In this document: one piece after another, positions 1 to 8,520 of the stretch
Layout: each line of letters begins with the position of its first letter
Numbering within the stretch: position 1 is the stretch's first letter
Made by a program: the position numbers and the translations under genes
Notes under the pieces: generated by a model
Told to the model about the DNA's origin: nothing
Seen by the model: the letters and a program-made list of their open reading frames with translations, nothing else
Database searches by the model: none
NCBI GenBank assembly: GCA_017554135.1
Contig: JAFZIX010000171.1
Span: forward strand, 1-16,199
Reading direction: 5' to 3'
Source: Bacteroidales bacterium
Lineage (GTDB): Bacteria > Bacteroidota > Bacteroidia > Bacteroidales > UBA932
Length of the DNA stretch: 16,199 nt

Positions 1-1269
1 CCTATGCGCACCACCATCTCCAACATGGGCCCCATGCTCCTAAGCCGCCTGCTCGGCCTTAACGAAGTGCAGAGCGGCGTGATGGACATCATCTTCCGCG
101 TTGCGGACGACAAGGGCCTGCTTCTCCTCGACCTCAAGGACCTTCGCGCCATGGTAGGATACGTCTCCGAGCATGCGGCGGAGTACCGTACTACTTACGG
201 AAACGTTACCGACGGCAGCATAGGAGCCATCCAGAGGGCATTGCTGAGTCTGGAGAACCAGGGTGCAGAAAAGTTCTTCGGCGAGCCTGCATTCGATATC
301 TACGACCTTCTGCAGACCAATTGCGGAAAGGGTATCATGAGCGTTCTTGCGGCCGACAAACTGATGCAGAACCCCAAACTCTACTCCACCTTCCTCCTCT
401 GGCTGCTCTCGGACATCTACACCAAACTGCCCGAAGTCGGCGATATGGAACTTCCCAAGTTCGTTTTCTTCTTCGACGTGGCGCACACCCTCTTCGATGA
501 GACTCCCAAGGCACTTGTCGACAAGATCGAGCAGGTGGTCCGCCTGATTCGCTCCAAGGGCGTCGGCGTATACTTCATCACCCAGAATCCTACCGACATC
601 CCGGATTCCATCCTCGGACAACTCGGGAATCGCGTGCAGCATGCCCTGCGTGCCTATACTCCCAAGGACCAGAAGGCCGTTCGTGCTGCTGCCGAGACCT
701 TCCGCACCAATCCCGCCTTCAAGACGGAGGATGCCATTATGGAACTCGGTACCGGCGAGGCGCTTGTATCTTTCCTGGAAGAGAAAGGCGCTCCTTCAGT
801 GGTCCAGCGCGCCAAGATTCTCTTCCCTCTCAGCCAGATAGGTGCTATCAGCGAGGCCCAGCGCAGGCAACTTATCAACAGTTCCATGATTGCGGGCAAG
901 TATGATAATCCCATCGACCGCGAGAGCGCTTTCGAGGTCTTGCTCGCAGATGCACAGCGTGCCCAGGCAGAGCAGGAAGCCCAGGCAGAGGCTATCGAGG
1001 AACAAAAGGTAAAGTCCGAGAAGGAAGCCAAGGCCAACGGAAACTCAAAGGGAACCAAGAGCATATTCAGTAAGGTTGCCAAGGCCGCTGCCGGTGCAGT
1101 GATCACCAGTGTCACCGCATCCGTTGGAACAGCGGTCGCCAATTCCGTGACAGGAAAGAAGTCCAGCACCACGAGTGGCAAGAATATCGCGAACAAGGCG
1201 ATAAAGAATGCCACCAGCACTGCGACCAGGACTCTTACCCGTTCGATATTAGGTAATTTACTGAAGTAA
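1..1269 (+). CDS. DUF853 / HerA-like P-loop ATPase, 3' part (5' end outside window)
   Basis: This is the C-terminal part of a DUF853 protein (E. coli YjgR type), a HerA/FtsK-related ATPase family proposed to act on DNA; its exact role is not settled. The frame is open through the first base, and codon 1 (Pro) precedes [10 protein letters not shown], which matches an internal part of the family, so Met at 4 is not the start. The Walker A loop lies upstream of the window. Visible parts, numbered from that Met, are the Walker B strand [14 protein letters not shown] (about 153-166), [17 protein letters not shown] (about 180-196, sensor-like), and an Ala/Glu/Lys-rich probable coiled coil (about 310-345). 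A Ser/Thr/Ala-rich tail ends in a short helix, [12 protein letters not shown], typical of the family. The family normally has DEAH where this protein has DVAH. The gene ends inside the 3' end of the convergent antiporter gene. Family assignment is firm; whether it is active is unclear. Confidence 0.9.
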   Translation, partial: PMRTTISNMGPMLLSRLLGLNEVQSGVMDIIFRVADDKGLLLLDLKDLRAMVGYVSEHAAEYRTTYGNVTDGSIGAIQRALLSLENQGAEKFFGEPAFDIYDLLQTNCGKGIMSVLAADKLMQNPKLYSTFLLWLLSDIYTKLPEVGDMELPKFVFFFDVAHTLFDETPKALVDKIEQVVRLIRSKGVGVYFITQNPTDIPDSILGQLGNRVQHALRAYTPKDQKAVRAAAETFRTNPAFKTEDAIMELGTGEALVSFLEEKGAPSVVQRAKILFPLSQIGAISEAQRRQLINSSMIAGKYDNPIDRESAFEVLLADAQRAQAEQEAQAEAIEEQKVKSEKEAKANGNSKGTKSIFSKVAKAAAGAVITSVTASVGTAVANSVTGKKSSTTSGKNIANKAIKNATSTATRTLTRSILGNLLK

Positions 1270-3496
1270 TCTCGCCTGCGATCCAGACCCTGTCGCCTTC
1301 TTCAAATACAAGATCGGCACTGGGGTTTGTGATCATCTCACCGTCGCGCAGCACGCTGACAACCATGCAATTAACGCTGCGCAGATTCAAGGATTTAAGA
1401 CTCTTTCCATACAGGAAGGAGTCTTTCTTTATATCCAATGTTGAAATGTCGAACTCGTCTCCGGCGCCTTTTTCGGTCAGCGTGAGAGACTCTGCTATCA
1501 TCGCCTTAAGGGCATCCAGTTGCTTGCTTGTCCCCACTGCAAGCAGGGTGTCGCCGGGAAAGACCACCTCCTCGCCTGAAGGCACCAGGATGCTATGGGA
1601 GCCGCGGCTGATCTTAATGATATTCGCACCGGATTCTTCCCTTATTGGCAGGTCCTTCAACTTCATGCCCGCGAATTCGGAATCTGCGCTGAGTTTGATG
1701 CGGTCGAGTTTGACATCATATCCGCTCATTTTTGCGAGGATGGAACTGGTCACAGGAGCCTTGCGTTTCGCTTCCTGCTCCTTTTGATTGAGATTATCAA
1801 AAAACCTGCTCTCCAGGAAAGTCATTCGGGTGCGGATGTTACGGCGCGCAAAGATGAAGAAAATCAGTCCTCCGATAATAATCAGCAGCGCCGCCCAGCC
1901 GGCAAGATGGAAGTGCGTGCTGATCACACCCATAACTATGCCAATGGCGATGAAGAAACGGGCCAGCAGAAGACCGAGCACCGGCCATGCATTGCTTTGC
2001 TTGGCATTGATAAGATTCTTGGCATAACGGTTTGCCGTTCCGGAACTGACAGCAAAGCCATATAGGAACGGTGCCATCAGTGCAAGGGTTATACCGACCG
2101 AAAGGAGGTTTCTCCCTGTTTCGCTCCATGCACTTAACAGTTTTTCTATTCCGGGTTCGATCAGGGTGCGGGAGACAATAATGATTGCAAGCAGAATTAC
2201 CCCATAGAGCATTATCCGTAGGAAATAGGCAGCCAGCAACTTGTGCCAGTCGCTTCTTTCTGCCGCCGAACGTTCATCCCTGCGTTCCATCTGCGCGATT
2301 CTTGCAAGAAGTCCGGGAGATGCTTTCTTCTGGATATATGCATACGCAGGGCCTGCCAGCCTGATGACATAAGGCGTGGTGAATGCGGTTATCACCGAAA
2401 CGGCCACAATGACAGGATAGATGAAATCCCTCATCACTCCGAGGCTGACCCCGACTCCGGCGATAATGAAGCCGAATTCGCCAAGTTGTGCAAGGCTGAA
2501 TCCCGTATGAACTGCATTTTCAAGGCCTTTACCCGTCATAAGGATGCCAGCCGCGCTGAAAATAATATGTGTCAGCACTACAGTTACCGCAAGCAGCAAT
2601 ATCACGGGAAGATTCTTCAGTATAATATCTGGCGCCACCATCATACCGACAGAAATGAAGAAGATGGCTCCGAACAGGTCCTTGATGGGGCTGACCAGAT
2701 GCTCAATATGTTCGCTCTCCAGCGTTTCCGCCAGAATCGAGCCCATGACAAAGGCACCGAGAGCGGATGAGAAGCCTGCGGCGGATGCTATAGTAACCAT
2801 GGCAAAACACAGGCCTATGCTTACCAGAAGCAGGATTTCATCATTAAGATATTTCCTGGCGCGCTTGAATAGCGTAGGGATAAGATAAATACCCACGATG
2901 AAAACAAGCACTATGAAAAACACCAGTTTTGCCAAAGCCAGCACGAGTTTCCCGCCCGCAAAACTGTTGGATACCGCCATTGTGGAGAGCAGCACCATCA
3001 GCAGGATGGCAATGAGGTCTTCAACTACAAGGGTGCCGAATACCAGCGATGCATAAGGCTTTTCTTTCAACCCCATGTCATCGTAAGACTTCAGCACCAC
3101 GGCCGTGGAAGACATACTGAGCAGACCTGCCAGGAAAATGCTTTCCATGACGGTCCATGAAAGGGCCTGGCCTATAATGAAGCCTATTACAAATACTCCC
3201 AGGAACTTTGTCCCGGCAGTCACAAGGGCCCCGCTGCCCACTTTCAGCATCTTCTTGAAACTGAATTCCAGGCCCAGACCGAACATCATGAATATCAAGC
3301 CGATTTCAGACCATTGTTCCACCACCTCGGCACTTGATATATTGAAGAAAAACCTGACGTTGGGGCCTATAAGGAAACCGGCAATGATGTAGCCGAGTAT
3401 CAGCGGCTGCTTCAAAGCCTTCGATATGATGGTGAAGACTCCTGCCGAGATAAGTATCACGGCAAGATCCCGCACCAGATTCAATTCATCGCTCAT
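1235..3496 (-). CDS. CPA2-family cation:proton antiporter (KefB-like) with two RCK_C domains
   Basis: This 753-residue inner-membrane protein probably exchanges Na+ or K+ for protons. Residues about 8-380 form the Na+/H+-exchanger domain, with [10 protein letters not shown] near 128-137, VVED near 157-160, [10 protein letters not shown] near 243-252 and [10 protein letters not shown] near 336-345, all typical CPA2 landmarks. A charged linker (about 390-418) leads to four further hydrophobic segments (about 420-550). The soluble C-terminus carries two consecutive TrkA_C/RCK_C-like domains (about 592-668 and 682-752), but I see no Rossmann-type RCK_N (TrkA_N) domain, which the classical KefB/KefC carries. 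Calling it KefB in the strict, glutathione-gated sense would therefore be wrong. The start codon overlaps the glycosidase stop as TAATG, so translation is probably coupled. The 3' end overlaps the DUF853 gene by 35 bp. The transported ion cannot be told from the sequence. Confidence 0.93.
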   Translation of the reverse strand: MSDELNLVRDLAVILISAGVFTIISKALKQPLILGYIIAGFLIGPNVRFFFNISSAEVVEQWSEIGLIFMMFGLGLEFSFKKMLKVGSGALVTAGTKFLGVFVIGFIIGQALSWTVMESIFLAGLLSMSSTAVVLKSYDDMGLKEKPYASLVFGTLVVEDLIAILLMVLLSTMAVSNSFAGGKLVLALAKLVFFIVLVFIVGIYLIPTLFKRARKYLNDEILLLVSIGLCFAMVTIASAAGFSSALGAFVMGSILAETLESEHIEHLVSPIKDLFGAIFFISVGMMVAPDIILKNLPVILLLAVTVVLTHIIFSAAGILMTGKGLENAVHTGFSLAQLGEFGFIIAGVGVSLGVMRDFIYPVIVAVSVITAFTTPYVIRLAGPAYAYIQKKASPGLLARIAQMERRDERSAAERSDWHKLLAAYFLRIMLYGVILLAIIIVSRTLIEPGIEKLLSAWSETGRNLLSVGITLALMAPFLYGFAVSSGTANRYAKNLINAKQSNAWPVLGLLLARFFIAIGIVMGVISTHFHLAGWAALLIIIGGLIFFIFARRNIRTRMTFLESRFFDNLNQKEQEAKRKAPVTSSILAKMSGYDVKLDRIKLSADSEFAGMKLKDLPIREESGANIIKISRGSHSILVPSGEEVVFPGDTLLAVGTSKQLDALKAMIAESLTLTEKGAGDEFDISTLDIKKDSFLYGKSLKSLNLRSVNCMVVSVLRDGEMITNPSADLVFEEGDRVWIAGEITSVNYLISNG

Positions 3497-6400
3497 TATT
3501 CGCTATATCCTATCAGTTTAACGGGACCAAGCAGGCCGGAAGGAAGGAGTTTGTCGCCTGCGGTGTAGAATCGGCGTACTCTTGTGACGGGCTTCTCTCC
3601 GCGCTGGCGGTCCCCTATCATACGATTGACCCAGAGGTTGGTCACGTTTACTTCTATCGTATTCTCGCCCTCTTTAAGCCGGGGCAGTATGTCTGCGCTA
3701 ATGTATGGCTTGCGCCAGAGCACTCCGGCGTTATGTCCGTTGATGATGAGTTCAGCCATCACATTAACGGTGCCCAGGTCCAGCCTGGCCTCTTTCAGGT
3801 CATTCAGTGTGCCTGCAGGGACGGTGAATGACGAACTATAATGCGCCGTTCCGGAGTAATACTTGACTACTGGGTCGCTGTTGGTGGTCCAGTCATTCAG
3901 CACGGAGAAGGTTTCAAACGCCTTCTCACCGCCCTTCTGGTTGAATTCCACATCCCACCAGTGATCGAGGGTGAGGATAGTGTTGTTCTTGAATTCAGAC
4001 CTGGCTGCAGGGATGTCGAGAGGATTGTCCGTCAGCACATAAAACATTGCATCCCCTGCTTTGAGCGAGACTGTGATTGCCGTGCGCTCCCCTTCTGTGT
4101 CTGATGGAATCCTGGATGCTTCACCTGTCTCCGGATTAAACAGTGCAGCGCACTTTCCAGGCTCGCGGAAACTAACTTTTCCCTGCCAATCCTTTCCTGT
4201 GAAATTGCATAGCCAATATATATCGGCATCGTCATCGCCGGCCTGACCGGCAATCCTCCTGTGCACGAACTGAATCCCCGTCAAACTGCAATCGTGCCCA
4301 CGCTGGTTCTTCGGCGCATCGCCGCCATAAATGAATTCCTCGTTTCCCGCAATCTTGCAGTCCGGTCTGATTCCCTTATCCACAAGCAGATCTGGCAGGG
4401 ATTCTTCCATATAACATACATGGACTCCCTCATCCTCAAAATATTTAATACGTTTAATGATCTCTTCGGAAGTCTTTGCCATGAAACGCGTTCCCAGCAC
4501 CAGCACCTTGTAGCACTGGCCACTGTCGGTTACCAGATGACCGTTTTCGACTCGTACGGCATTGAGCAGCACATCGGCATTGGCATAGTCGAAATTGTAT
4601 CCGGCGGGAACCTTGGGCAGGTACTTTAAAAACTCCCCGCCGTACTCAGAGGTGGCGTTGGTGTCTTCGCCGTAGTATAGCAGTATATCCGCTACATTGC
4701 GGCCGAGTTGCAGCATCTGGCAACTGCGCGCGAGATAATCAGTCCAGACCTTGGCATAAGGTGCCCAGGTCTCGTTGCGATGGAACCACTGGCCATAGCG
4801 GAAGAGCGCCAGGCCGGGCAGATAATCATCCGAAGGCTGCGAGGCGCTGTCGTGGATTACAAAGCGGTTAAGGCCGCTTGCAAGGGCTATATCCGCCACG
4901 CGTTTGATATTGCCGGGGTGGTAAGTGTAGGCGTGTTTTCCATCGCCGTTGGCGGTAAAGGACTCCGCTGCAGCGATGTTCTGCCCGTAAATATGGGCCA
5001 CGGAAGCGCTTTCGCGTATATCAGATATCGCCGATGGAATCATCGAGCCGGAAGGAGAATCCTCCACCCATATTGCAGACTGGGGAACGGTGGCATTCTT
5101 CTTCACCGCCATACCGTCACCTACGAATGCGCGACCGGTCTCGTGTGATTCGATATATGTCCCCTTCATTCCGTAGGCGGCGATTATCTCGTTGATTCTC
5201 TGGTAGTTTTCCTCAAAGAGTTCGGATAGAGTCTTGCGCCAGTCGGAGAGGAACTTTTCGCTCTCAAGCGAACTCCCGATAATCTCTCCAGTCAAAACCG
5301 GCATCCAGGGAAGAAGATCATAGCCGCGGCGGGCACGGAACTCCTGGGGAAGATTCGCTGTCCAGGTCTCTGTTCCTGCCTCGTAACTATCTACAAGCAA
5401 GTGCGTTATACCTTTGGAACCAAGCATTCCGCCCGCTGCCTCCTTATACATATCAAGGTAATTGTGGAAGTAGCGGGTCCAGGCCTCCTTGTCGAGTTTA
5501 TCCACTTCCAGGCCGGTGGCGTTGGGTGATGCCGGGTGATTCATCTTTCCGGTCAGTGATGCTCCGAAGCGGTAGATGCGCCAGCGGCCTGCAGGCAAGT
5601 TGCATTGCAGACGACCGTCAGCGGTCATGTGATCGGTCAGTACCAGCACATCGGATGGCTTGTGGCAATATATCTCTGCATAAGGCTCAGTTGAATACCT
5701 GGAATAATCATAAGGAAAGCAATATCCGGCCTTTTCCTCAAAATGATTTACCTTGTATTCCGAAGACAGTTCAAGGCCCTGTACCCCATTGCCGGTCACT
5801 CGAAAATAGCGGGCATAGGCATCCACATTGTTCGTAGTATACTCCAAAGGGGATTTGGGAACGCTCAGGACCGTTTTCCAATGCTTGCCGTCCTTACTCT
5901 TCTGGAAGATTATATCACTGTCGGCACTGCCCTCTCTCGGACGGAATGATGTAGATGTGGTCTTAACCGTAAAAGAACGCACCTGGGTGGCGGAAGGAAA
6001 TGCTACAGTCACCGACTTGCCCGGATCGACTTCAACCTTTGCTCCAAGTTCCTCCATGCTTTTATCCCATTTGGACAATTTGACGGCAATAACTGCAACA
6101 TCATAGCCATATGGAGCCACTGCAACATGTTCATTTTTGCGGGGGATATCCCGGTATGGACCGGTAATCTTCTGCAGTTCAGGAAGTTGGATATCCACCT
6201 TGCCGCCCTGCACCTCCACTGTCTGCCATTCCAGTTTCTTCATTGCATCCTCCGGGCTTACCCAGGGACCGCCGGTGCTGCTCCAACCTGGGGCGCTGGC
6301 CACGGTCATCTCCATTCCCAAAGAATCCGCTTTCGCCACTGCATAACGGAAGGCCTCCTTCCAGGTTTCGGAAAGATATGGCCGCTTGAACGGCGCCGCC

Positions 6401-6654
6401 TTGGGCATATTCACGCCGCCGGCGTCGAACTGATGGAATCCTGCGATGCCGACAGCATCCATCCACTCCAGGTCTTTCTTTATGCCTTCAAGGCTGATTT
6501 CACCGTCCATCCAGTGCCACCAGACATAAGGCCGGGCCTCACGGGAAGGATTCTGGAAAGAAGTAATGATATCATCGGGGCCGCCGGTAAAAGTTGCGGC
6601 TGAAACCAGCAAAGAAAACAGTAAAGAGACTATCATAAACCCAAAAATAATCAT
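3496..6654 (-). CDS. Secreted GH106-type glycoside hydrolase (probable alpha-L-rhamnosidase)
   Basis: This is probably a large exported glycosidase that releases alpha-L-rhamnose from plant or microbial polysaccharide. From the 6654 start it has 1052 residues. It opens with a hydrophobic signal-like segment, then the family N-terminal signature WWHWMDG (45-51) and GWSSTGGPWVSPEDAMKKL (123-141). A discoidin-like beta segment lies near 226-289. The catalytic-domain motifs are DSYEAG (422-427), IESHETG near 501, VEDSPSG (530-536), AAAESFT (561-567), HDSASQP (601-607) and FHRNETW (624-630). A galactose-binding-like beta domain ends with VTNLWVNRMIGDR. Length and motif order fit GH106. The start is uncertain: Met at 6654 and 6636 are both possible. 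A longer form from 6696 has lysines before the hydrophobic segment but overlaps the divergent M23 gene. No SusC/SusD genes lie nearby, and the following gene, an antiporter, is unrelated. GH106 is a confident guess; the substrate is inferred. Confidence 0.85.
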   Translation of the reverse strand: MIIFGFMIVSLLFSLLVSAATFTGGPDDIITSFQNPSREARPYVWWHWMDGEISLEGIKKDLEWMDAVGIAGFHQFDAGGVNMPKAAPFKRPYLSETWKEAFRYAVAKADSLGMEMTVASAPGWSSTGGPWVSPEDAMKKLEWQTVEVQGGKVDIQLPELQKITGPYRDIPRKNEHVAVAPYGYDVAVIAVKLSKWDKSMEELGAKVEVDPGKSVTVAFPSATQVRSFTVKTTSTSFRPREGSADSDIIFQKSKDGKHWKTVLSVPKSPLEYTTNNVDAYARYFRVTGNGVQGLELSSEYKVNHFEEKAGYCFPYDYSRYSTEPYAEIYCHKPSDVLVLTDHMTADGRLQCNLPAGRWRIYRFGASLTGKMNHPASPNATGLEVDKLDKEAWTRYFHNYLDMYKEAAGGMLGSKGITHLLVDSYEAGTETWTANLPQEFRARRGYDLLPWMPVLTGEIIGSSLESEKFLSDWRKTLSELFEENYQRINEIIAAYGMKGTYIESHETGRAFVGDGMAVKKNATVPQSAIWVEDSPSGSMIPSAISDIRESASVAHIYGQNIAAAESFTANGDGKHAYTYHPGNIKRVADIALASGLNRFVIHDSASQPSDDYLPGLALFRYGQWFHRNETWAPYAKVWTDYLARSCQMLQLGRNVADILLYYGEDTNATSEYGGEFLKYLPKVPAGYNFDYANADVLLNAVRVENGHLVTDSGQCYKVLVLGTRFMAKTSEEIIKRIKYFEDEGVHVCYMEESLPDLLVDKGIRPDCKIAGNEEFIYGGDAPKNQRGHDCSLTGIQFVHRRIAGQAGDDDADIYWLCNFTGKDWQGKVSFREPGKCAALFNPETGEASRIPSDTEGERTAITVSLKAGDAMFYVLTDNPLDIPAARSEFKNNTILTLDHWWDVEFNQKGGEKAFETFSVLNDWTTNSDPVVKYYSGTAHYSSSFTVPAGTLNDLKEARLDLGTVNVMAELIINGHNAGVLWRKPYISADILPRLKEGENTIEVNVTNLWVNRMIGDRQRGEKPVTRVRRFYTAGDKLLPSGLLGPVKLIGYSE
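6642..6649 (-). promoter_or_regulatory. Candidate Bacteroidetes -7 box (TATTTTTG) for the glycosidase-antiporter pair
   Basis: The minus strand reads TATTTTTG, matching TAnnTTTG. It lies inside the first codons of the 6654 reading and ends 5 nt before the Met codon at 6636. If used, the mRNA would start almost at that Met, favouring 6636 as the real start. No clear -33 TTTG is visible. A second TAnnTTTG match on the same strand (TATCTTTG, 6753-6746) lies inside the M23 gene and is a rival promoter for the longer starts. Confidence 0.4.
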
Positions 6655-6663
6655 TTTTATTTG

Positions 6664-6671
6664 TATTTTTG
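6664..6671 (+). promoter_or_regulatory. Candidate Bacteroidetes -7 box (TATTTTTG) for the M23-trmO pair
   Basis: TATTTTTG matches the Bacteroidetes TAnnTTTG box and ends 6 nt before the ATG at 6678. The space between the two divergent genes is only about 23-41 bp, so a promoter must lie here or inside the neighbouring gene. Transcription from this box would give a leader of only a few nucleotides. No convincing -33 element is visible at the usual distance. Confidence 0.5.
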
Positions 6672-6677
6672 TATGGT

Positions 6678-7883
6678 ATGAAAAGAATATTGGCATTTGC
6701 GGCTCTTTTATCAGTTCTGCTTGTTTCCTGCGGTAGAAAGCAAAACAAAGATATTGAAGAAGAAAAGGACTGGCCCCTTGGATTCAGGACAGATACATTG
6801 TTCGTGAAGGAGAGTAAAGTAGAGAGCGGCGAGGTGTTTTATAAGCTGTTTACCCGCCTTGGTATGCCCGGCGGAGATGTAGTTAACCTGACAAAGGCCT
6901 GCGGCGAGGAATTTGATGTTCGCAAGCTCCGCGCCGGTAACAGGGTAGATGCCTGGTATGCCGGTGATACCCTCGCTCCCAAACTGCGTTATATGGTTTA
7001 TGAGCGGGACCGCATCAACTCCACAGTCTTTCAGTGCTATGATTCTCTCGCAGTCTGGAATGTTGCCAAGCAGGTGGATACCGTGCGCAAATATACTGAT
7101 GTGACCATCAAGAGTTCCCTATGGAACGATATGATAGCGGCCGGGGCTTCTCCACTGCTGATCCTGGAACTTGCGGATGTTTATGCATGGACCGTAGACT
7201 TCTTTGGTTTGCACGAGGGCGACCGTTTCCGTGCCTTCTACCGCCAGAGAGTCTGCGAAGACGAGGTCATTGATATTCTCGGAGTGGACTTTGCCGAATA
7301 TACCCGTGGGCGGGATACTCTTTATGCCATCCGTTACGACCAGGGTGACAACGGCAACAAATACTGGAACCAGAAGGGCGAGTCCATGCGCAAGGCCTTC
7401 CTGAAGGCTCCGCTCAAGTTCACCCGCATCAGCAGCAAGTTCAGTTACCACCGCGTTCATCCCGTGCACGGAGTCGTGCGCCCGCACACTGCCGTGGACT
7501 ATGCCGCTCCTTCAGGCACGCCCGTTCATGCTCTGGGAGATGGCGTAGTGCTCTCCGCCGGCGTCGGCAAGGGTGGAGCCGGTAATATGATCAAAATACG
7601 TCATAATAGCGTATATACCACAGGATACCTGCATCTGCGCGGCTTTGCAAAGGGTATCAAGGCAGGCGTACGCGTTGCCCAGGGGCAGGTTATAGGATAT
7701 GTCGGAATGACCGGCACCGCCACTGGCCCGCATCTTGACTTCCGCGTCTGGAAGAACGGCACGCCGGTGGATCCCCTGAAGTTGGAGTCTCCTTCTGCGG
7801 AACCCATCAAAAAGGAGAATCTGCCCGCACTGGATTCGCTCTACCGCTCCTATAAGGCAGAAATGGCCGGATATGGAAATTAA
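6678..7883 (+). CDS. M23 (LytM/peptidoglycan endopeptidase-like) lipoprotein
   Basis: This envelope protein of 401 residues probably cuts or binds peptidoglycan peptide bridges. The N-terminus has a charged start, a hydrophobic stretch and a lipobox ending in LLVSC with Cys18, so it should be lipid-anchored; CGRKQNKDIEEE follows. The middle region (about 35-245) resembles the long N-terminal region of Bacteroidota M23 proteins. The peptidase domain (about 246-366) shows the zinc pair His270 and Asp274 (PHTAVDYAAPSG), His319 in YLHLRG, and ATGPHLDFRVW at 348-358. The usual HxH motif there is His352-Leu-Asp354, so the third zinc ligand is changed to Asp. I use the ATG at 6678, giving MKRILAF; the TTG at 6669 would place the start within the promoter box. 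The stop overlaps trmO by 11 bp. Family is certain; catalytic activity is probable rather than proven. Confidence 0.92.
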   Translation: MKRILAFAALLSVLLVSCGRKQNKDIEEEKDWPLGFRTDTLFVKESKVESGEVFYKLFTRLGMPGGDVVNLTKACGEEFDVRKLRAGNRVDAWYAGDTLAPKLRYMVYERDRINSTVFQCYDSLAVWNVAKQVDTVRKYTDVTIKSSLWNDMIAAGASPLLILELADVYAWTVDFFGLHEGDRFRAFYRQRVCEDEVIDILGVDFAEYTRGRDTLYAIRYDQGDNGNKYWNQKGESMRKAFLKAPLKFTRISSKFSYHRVHPVHGVVRPHTAVDYAAPSGTPVHALGDGVVLSAGVGKGGAGNMIKIRHNSVYTTGYLHLRGFAKGIKAGVRVAQGQVIGYVGMTGTATGPHLDFRVWKNGTPVDPLKLESPSAEPIKKENLPALDSLYRSYKAEMAGYGN

Positions 7884-8520
7884 GCCGGTCGCATACTTCC
7901 GCTCCCCTCTCAAAGAGAAGTTCGGCACTCCCCGCCAGGCTGGCCTGGTGGAGGATTTGACGGGCTGCATAGAGTTCTGCAAGGGATTCGCTCCGGAGAT
8001 GTTGGATGGGCTGGAAGGCTTTGATTATCTATGGCTTATCTGGGGATTCAGCCTGAACAATCCGGATGCGTCGGCATCGGCCAAAGTGCGTCCTCCGCGC
8101 CTGGGAGGAAACGAGAAGATGGGTGTCTTCGCCACCCGCTCCCCTTATCGCCCCAATCCGCTAGGGCTTTCATCCGTGCGCATTGCCGCCATAGATGCCG
8201 CTGCGGGCAGGATAGATGTTCTGGGTGCCGACCTGGTGGATGGCACGCCTATCTTCGATATCAAGCCCTATCTGGAGTATACCGATTCCCATCCCGGCGT
8301 GTGCTCGGGCTTCGCGAATGAACGCCCCCGTCCGAGCCTGAAGGTCGTTTTCTCCTGCCCGGGAGAAGATGAAACCCTTCGCAGCATCCTCGCCCTCGAC
8401 CCCCGTCCAGCCTATCAGGACGACCCCGGCCGTATCTACGGCCTGTCCTGGAACGTAAAGAACATCCGCTTCAAGGTAGAAGGGGATGTTCTCACTGTCT
8501 TGGAGATAGAAAGGCTCTAG
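7873..8520 (+). CDS. trmO: tRNA (N6-threonylcarbamoyladenosine37-N6)-methyltransferase TrmO
   Basis: This is a TrmO/TsaA (UPF0066) family protein of 215 residues. The family uses S-adenosylmethionine to methylate t6A37, giving m6t6A in threonine tRNA decoding ACC. Characteristic motifs are FRSPLKEKFGTPRQ near 9-22, LEGFDYLWLIWGFS (47-60), VFATRSPYRPNPLGLS (85-100) and LVDGTPIFDIKPYLEY (121-136). A C-terminal domain (about 155-215) ends in a strand-rich tail. The length fits the short form of the family. The ATG at 7873 lies within the last codons of the M23 gene, so the two are probably co-transcribed and translation may be coupled; there is no functional reason for the pairing. Its TAG stop shares the palindrome CTAG with the stop of the convergent GDPD gene, leaving no intergenic terminator. 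Confidence is high. Confidence 0.95.
   Translation: MEIKPVAYFRSPLKEKFGTPRQAGLVEDLTGCIEFCKGFAPEMLDGLEGFDYLWLIWGFSLNNPDASASAKVRPPRLGGNEKMGVFATRSPYRPNPLGLSSVRIAAIDAAAGRIDVLGADLVDGTPIFDIKPYLEYTDSHPGVCSGFANERPRPSLKVVFSCPGEDETLRSILALDPRPAYQDDPGRIYGLSWNVKNIRFKVEGDVLTVLEIERL

Noticed and set aside
40..1220. Opposite-strand open frames within the DUF853 gene
   Set aside because: They have no family motifs and lie fully inside a clear coding frame.
6669..6677. TTG start for the M23 gene, giving three extra residues
   Set aside because: It lies in the candidate promoter box, and the ATG at 6678 gives a clean lipoprotein signal.
6655..6696. Longer N-terminus (14 more residues) of the glycosidase, starting at 6696
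   Set aside because: It would overlap the start of the divergent M23 gene by 19 bp. It cannot be fully excluded, because it would add lysines before the signal segment.
6746..6753. TATCTTTG box on the minus strand inside the M23 gene
   Set aside because: It matches TAnnTTTG but is over 40 nt from any likely start, and a match of this length is expected by chance several times in the window. It is kept only as a rival.
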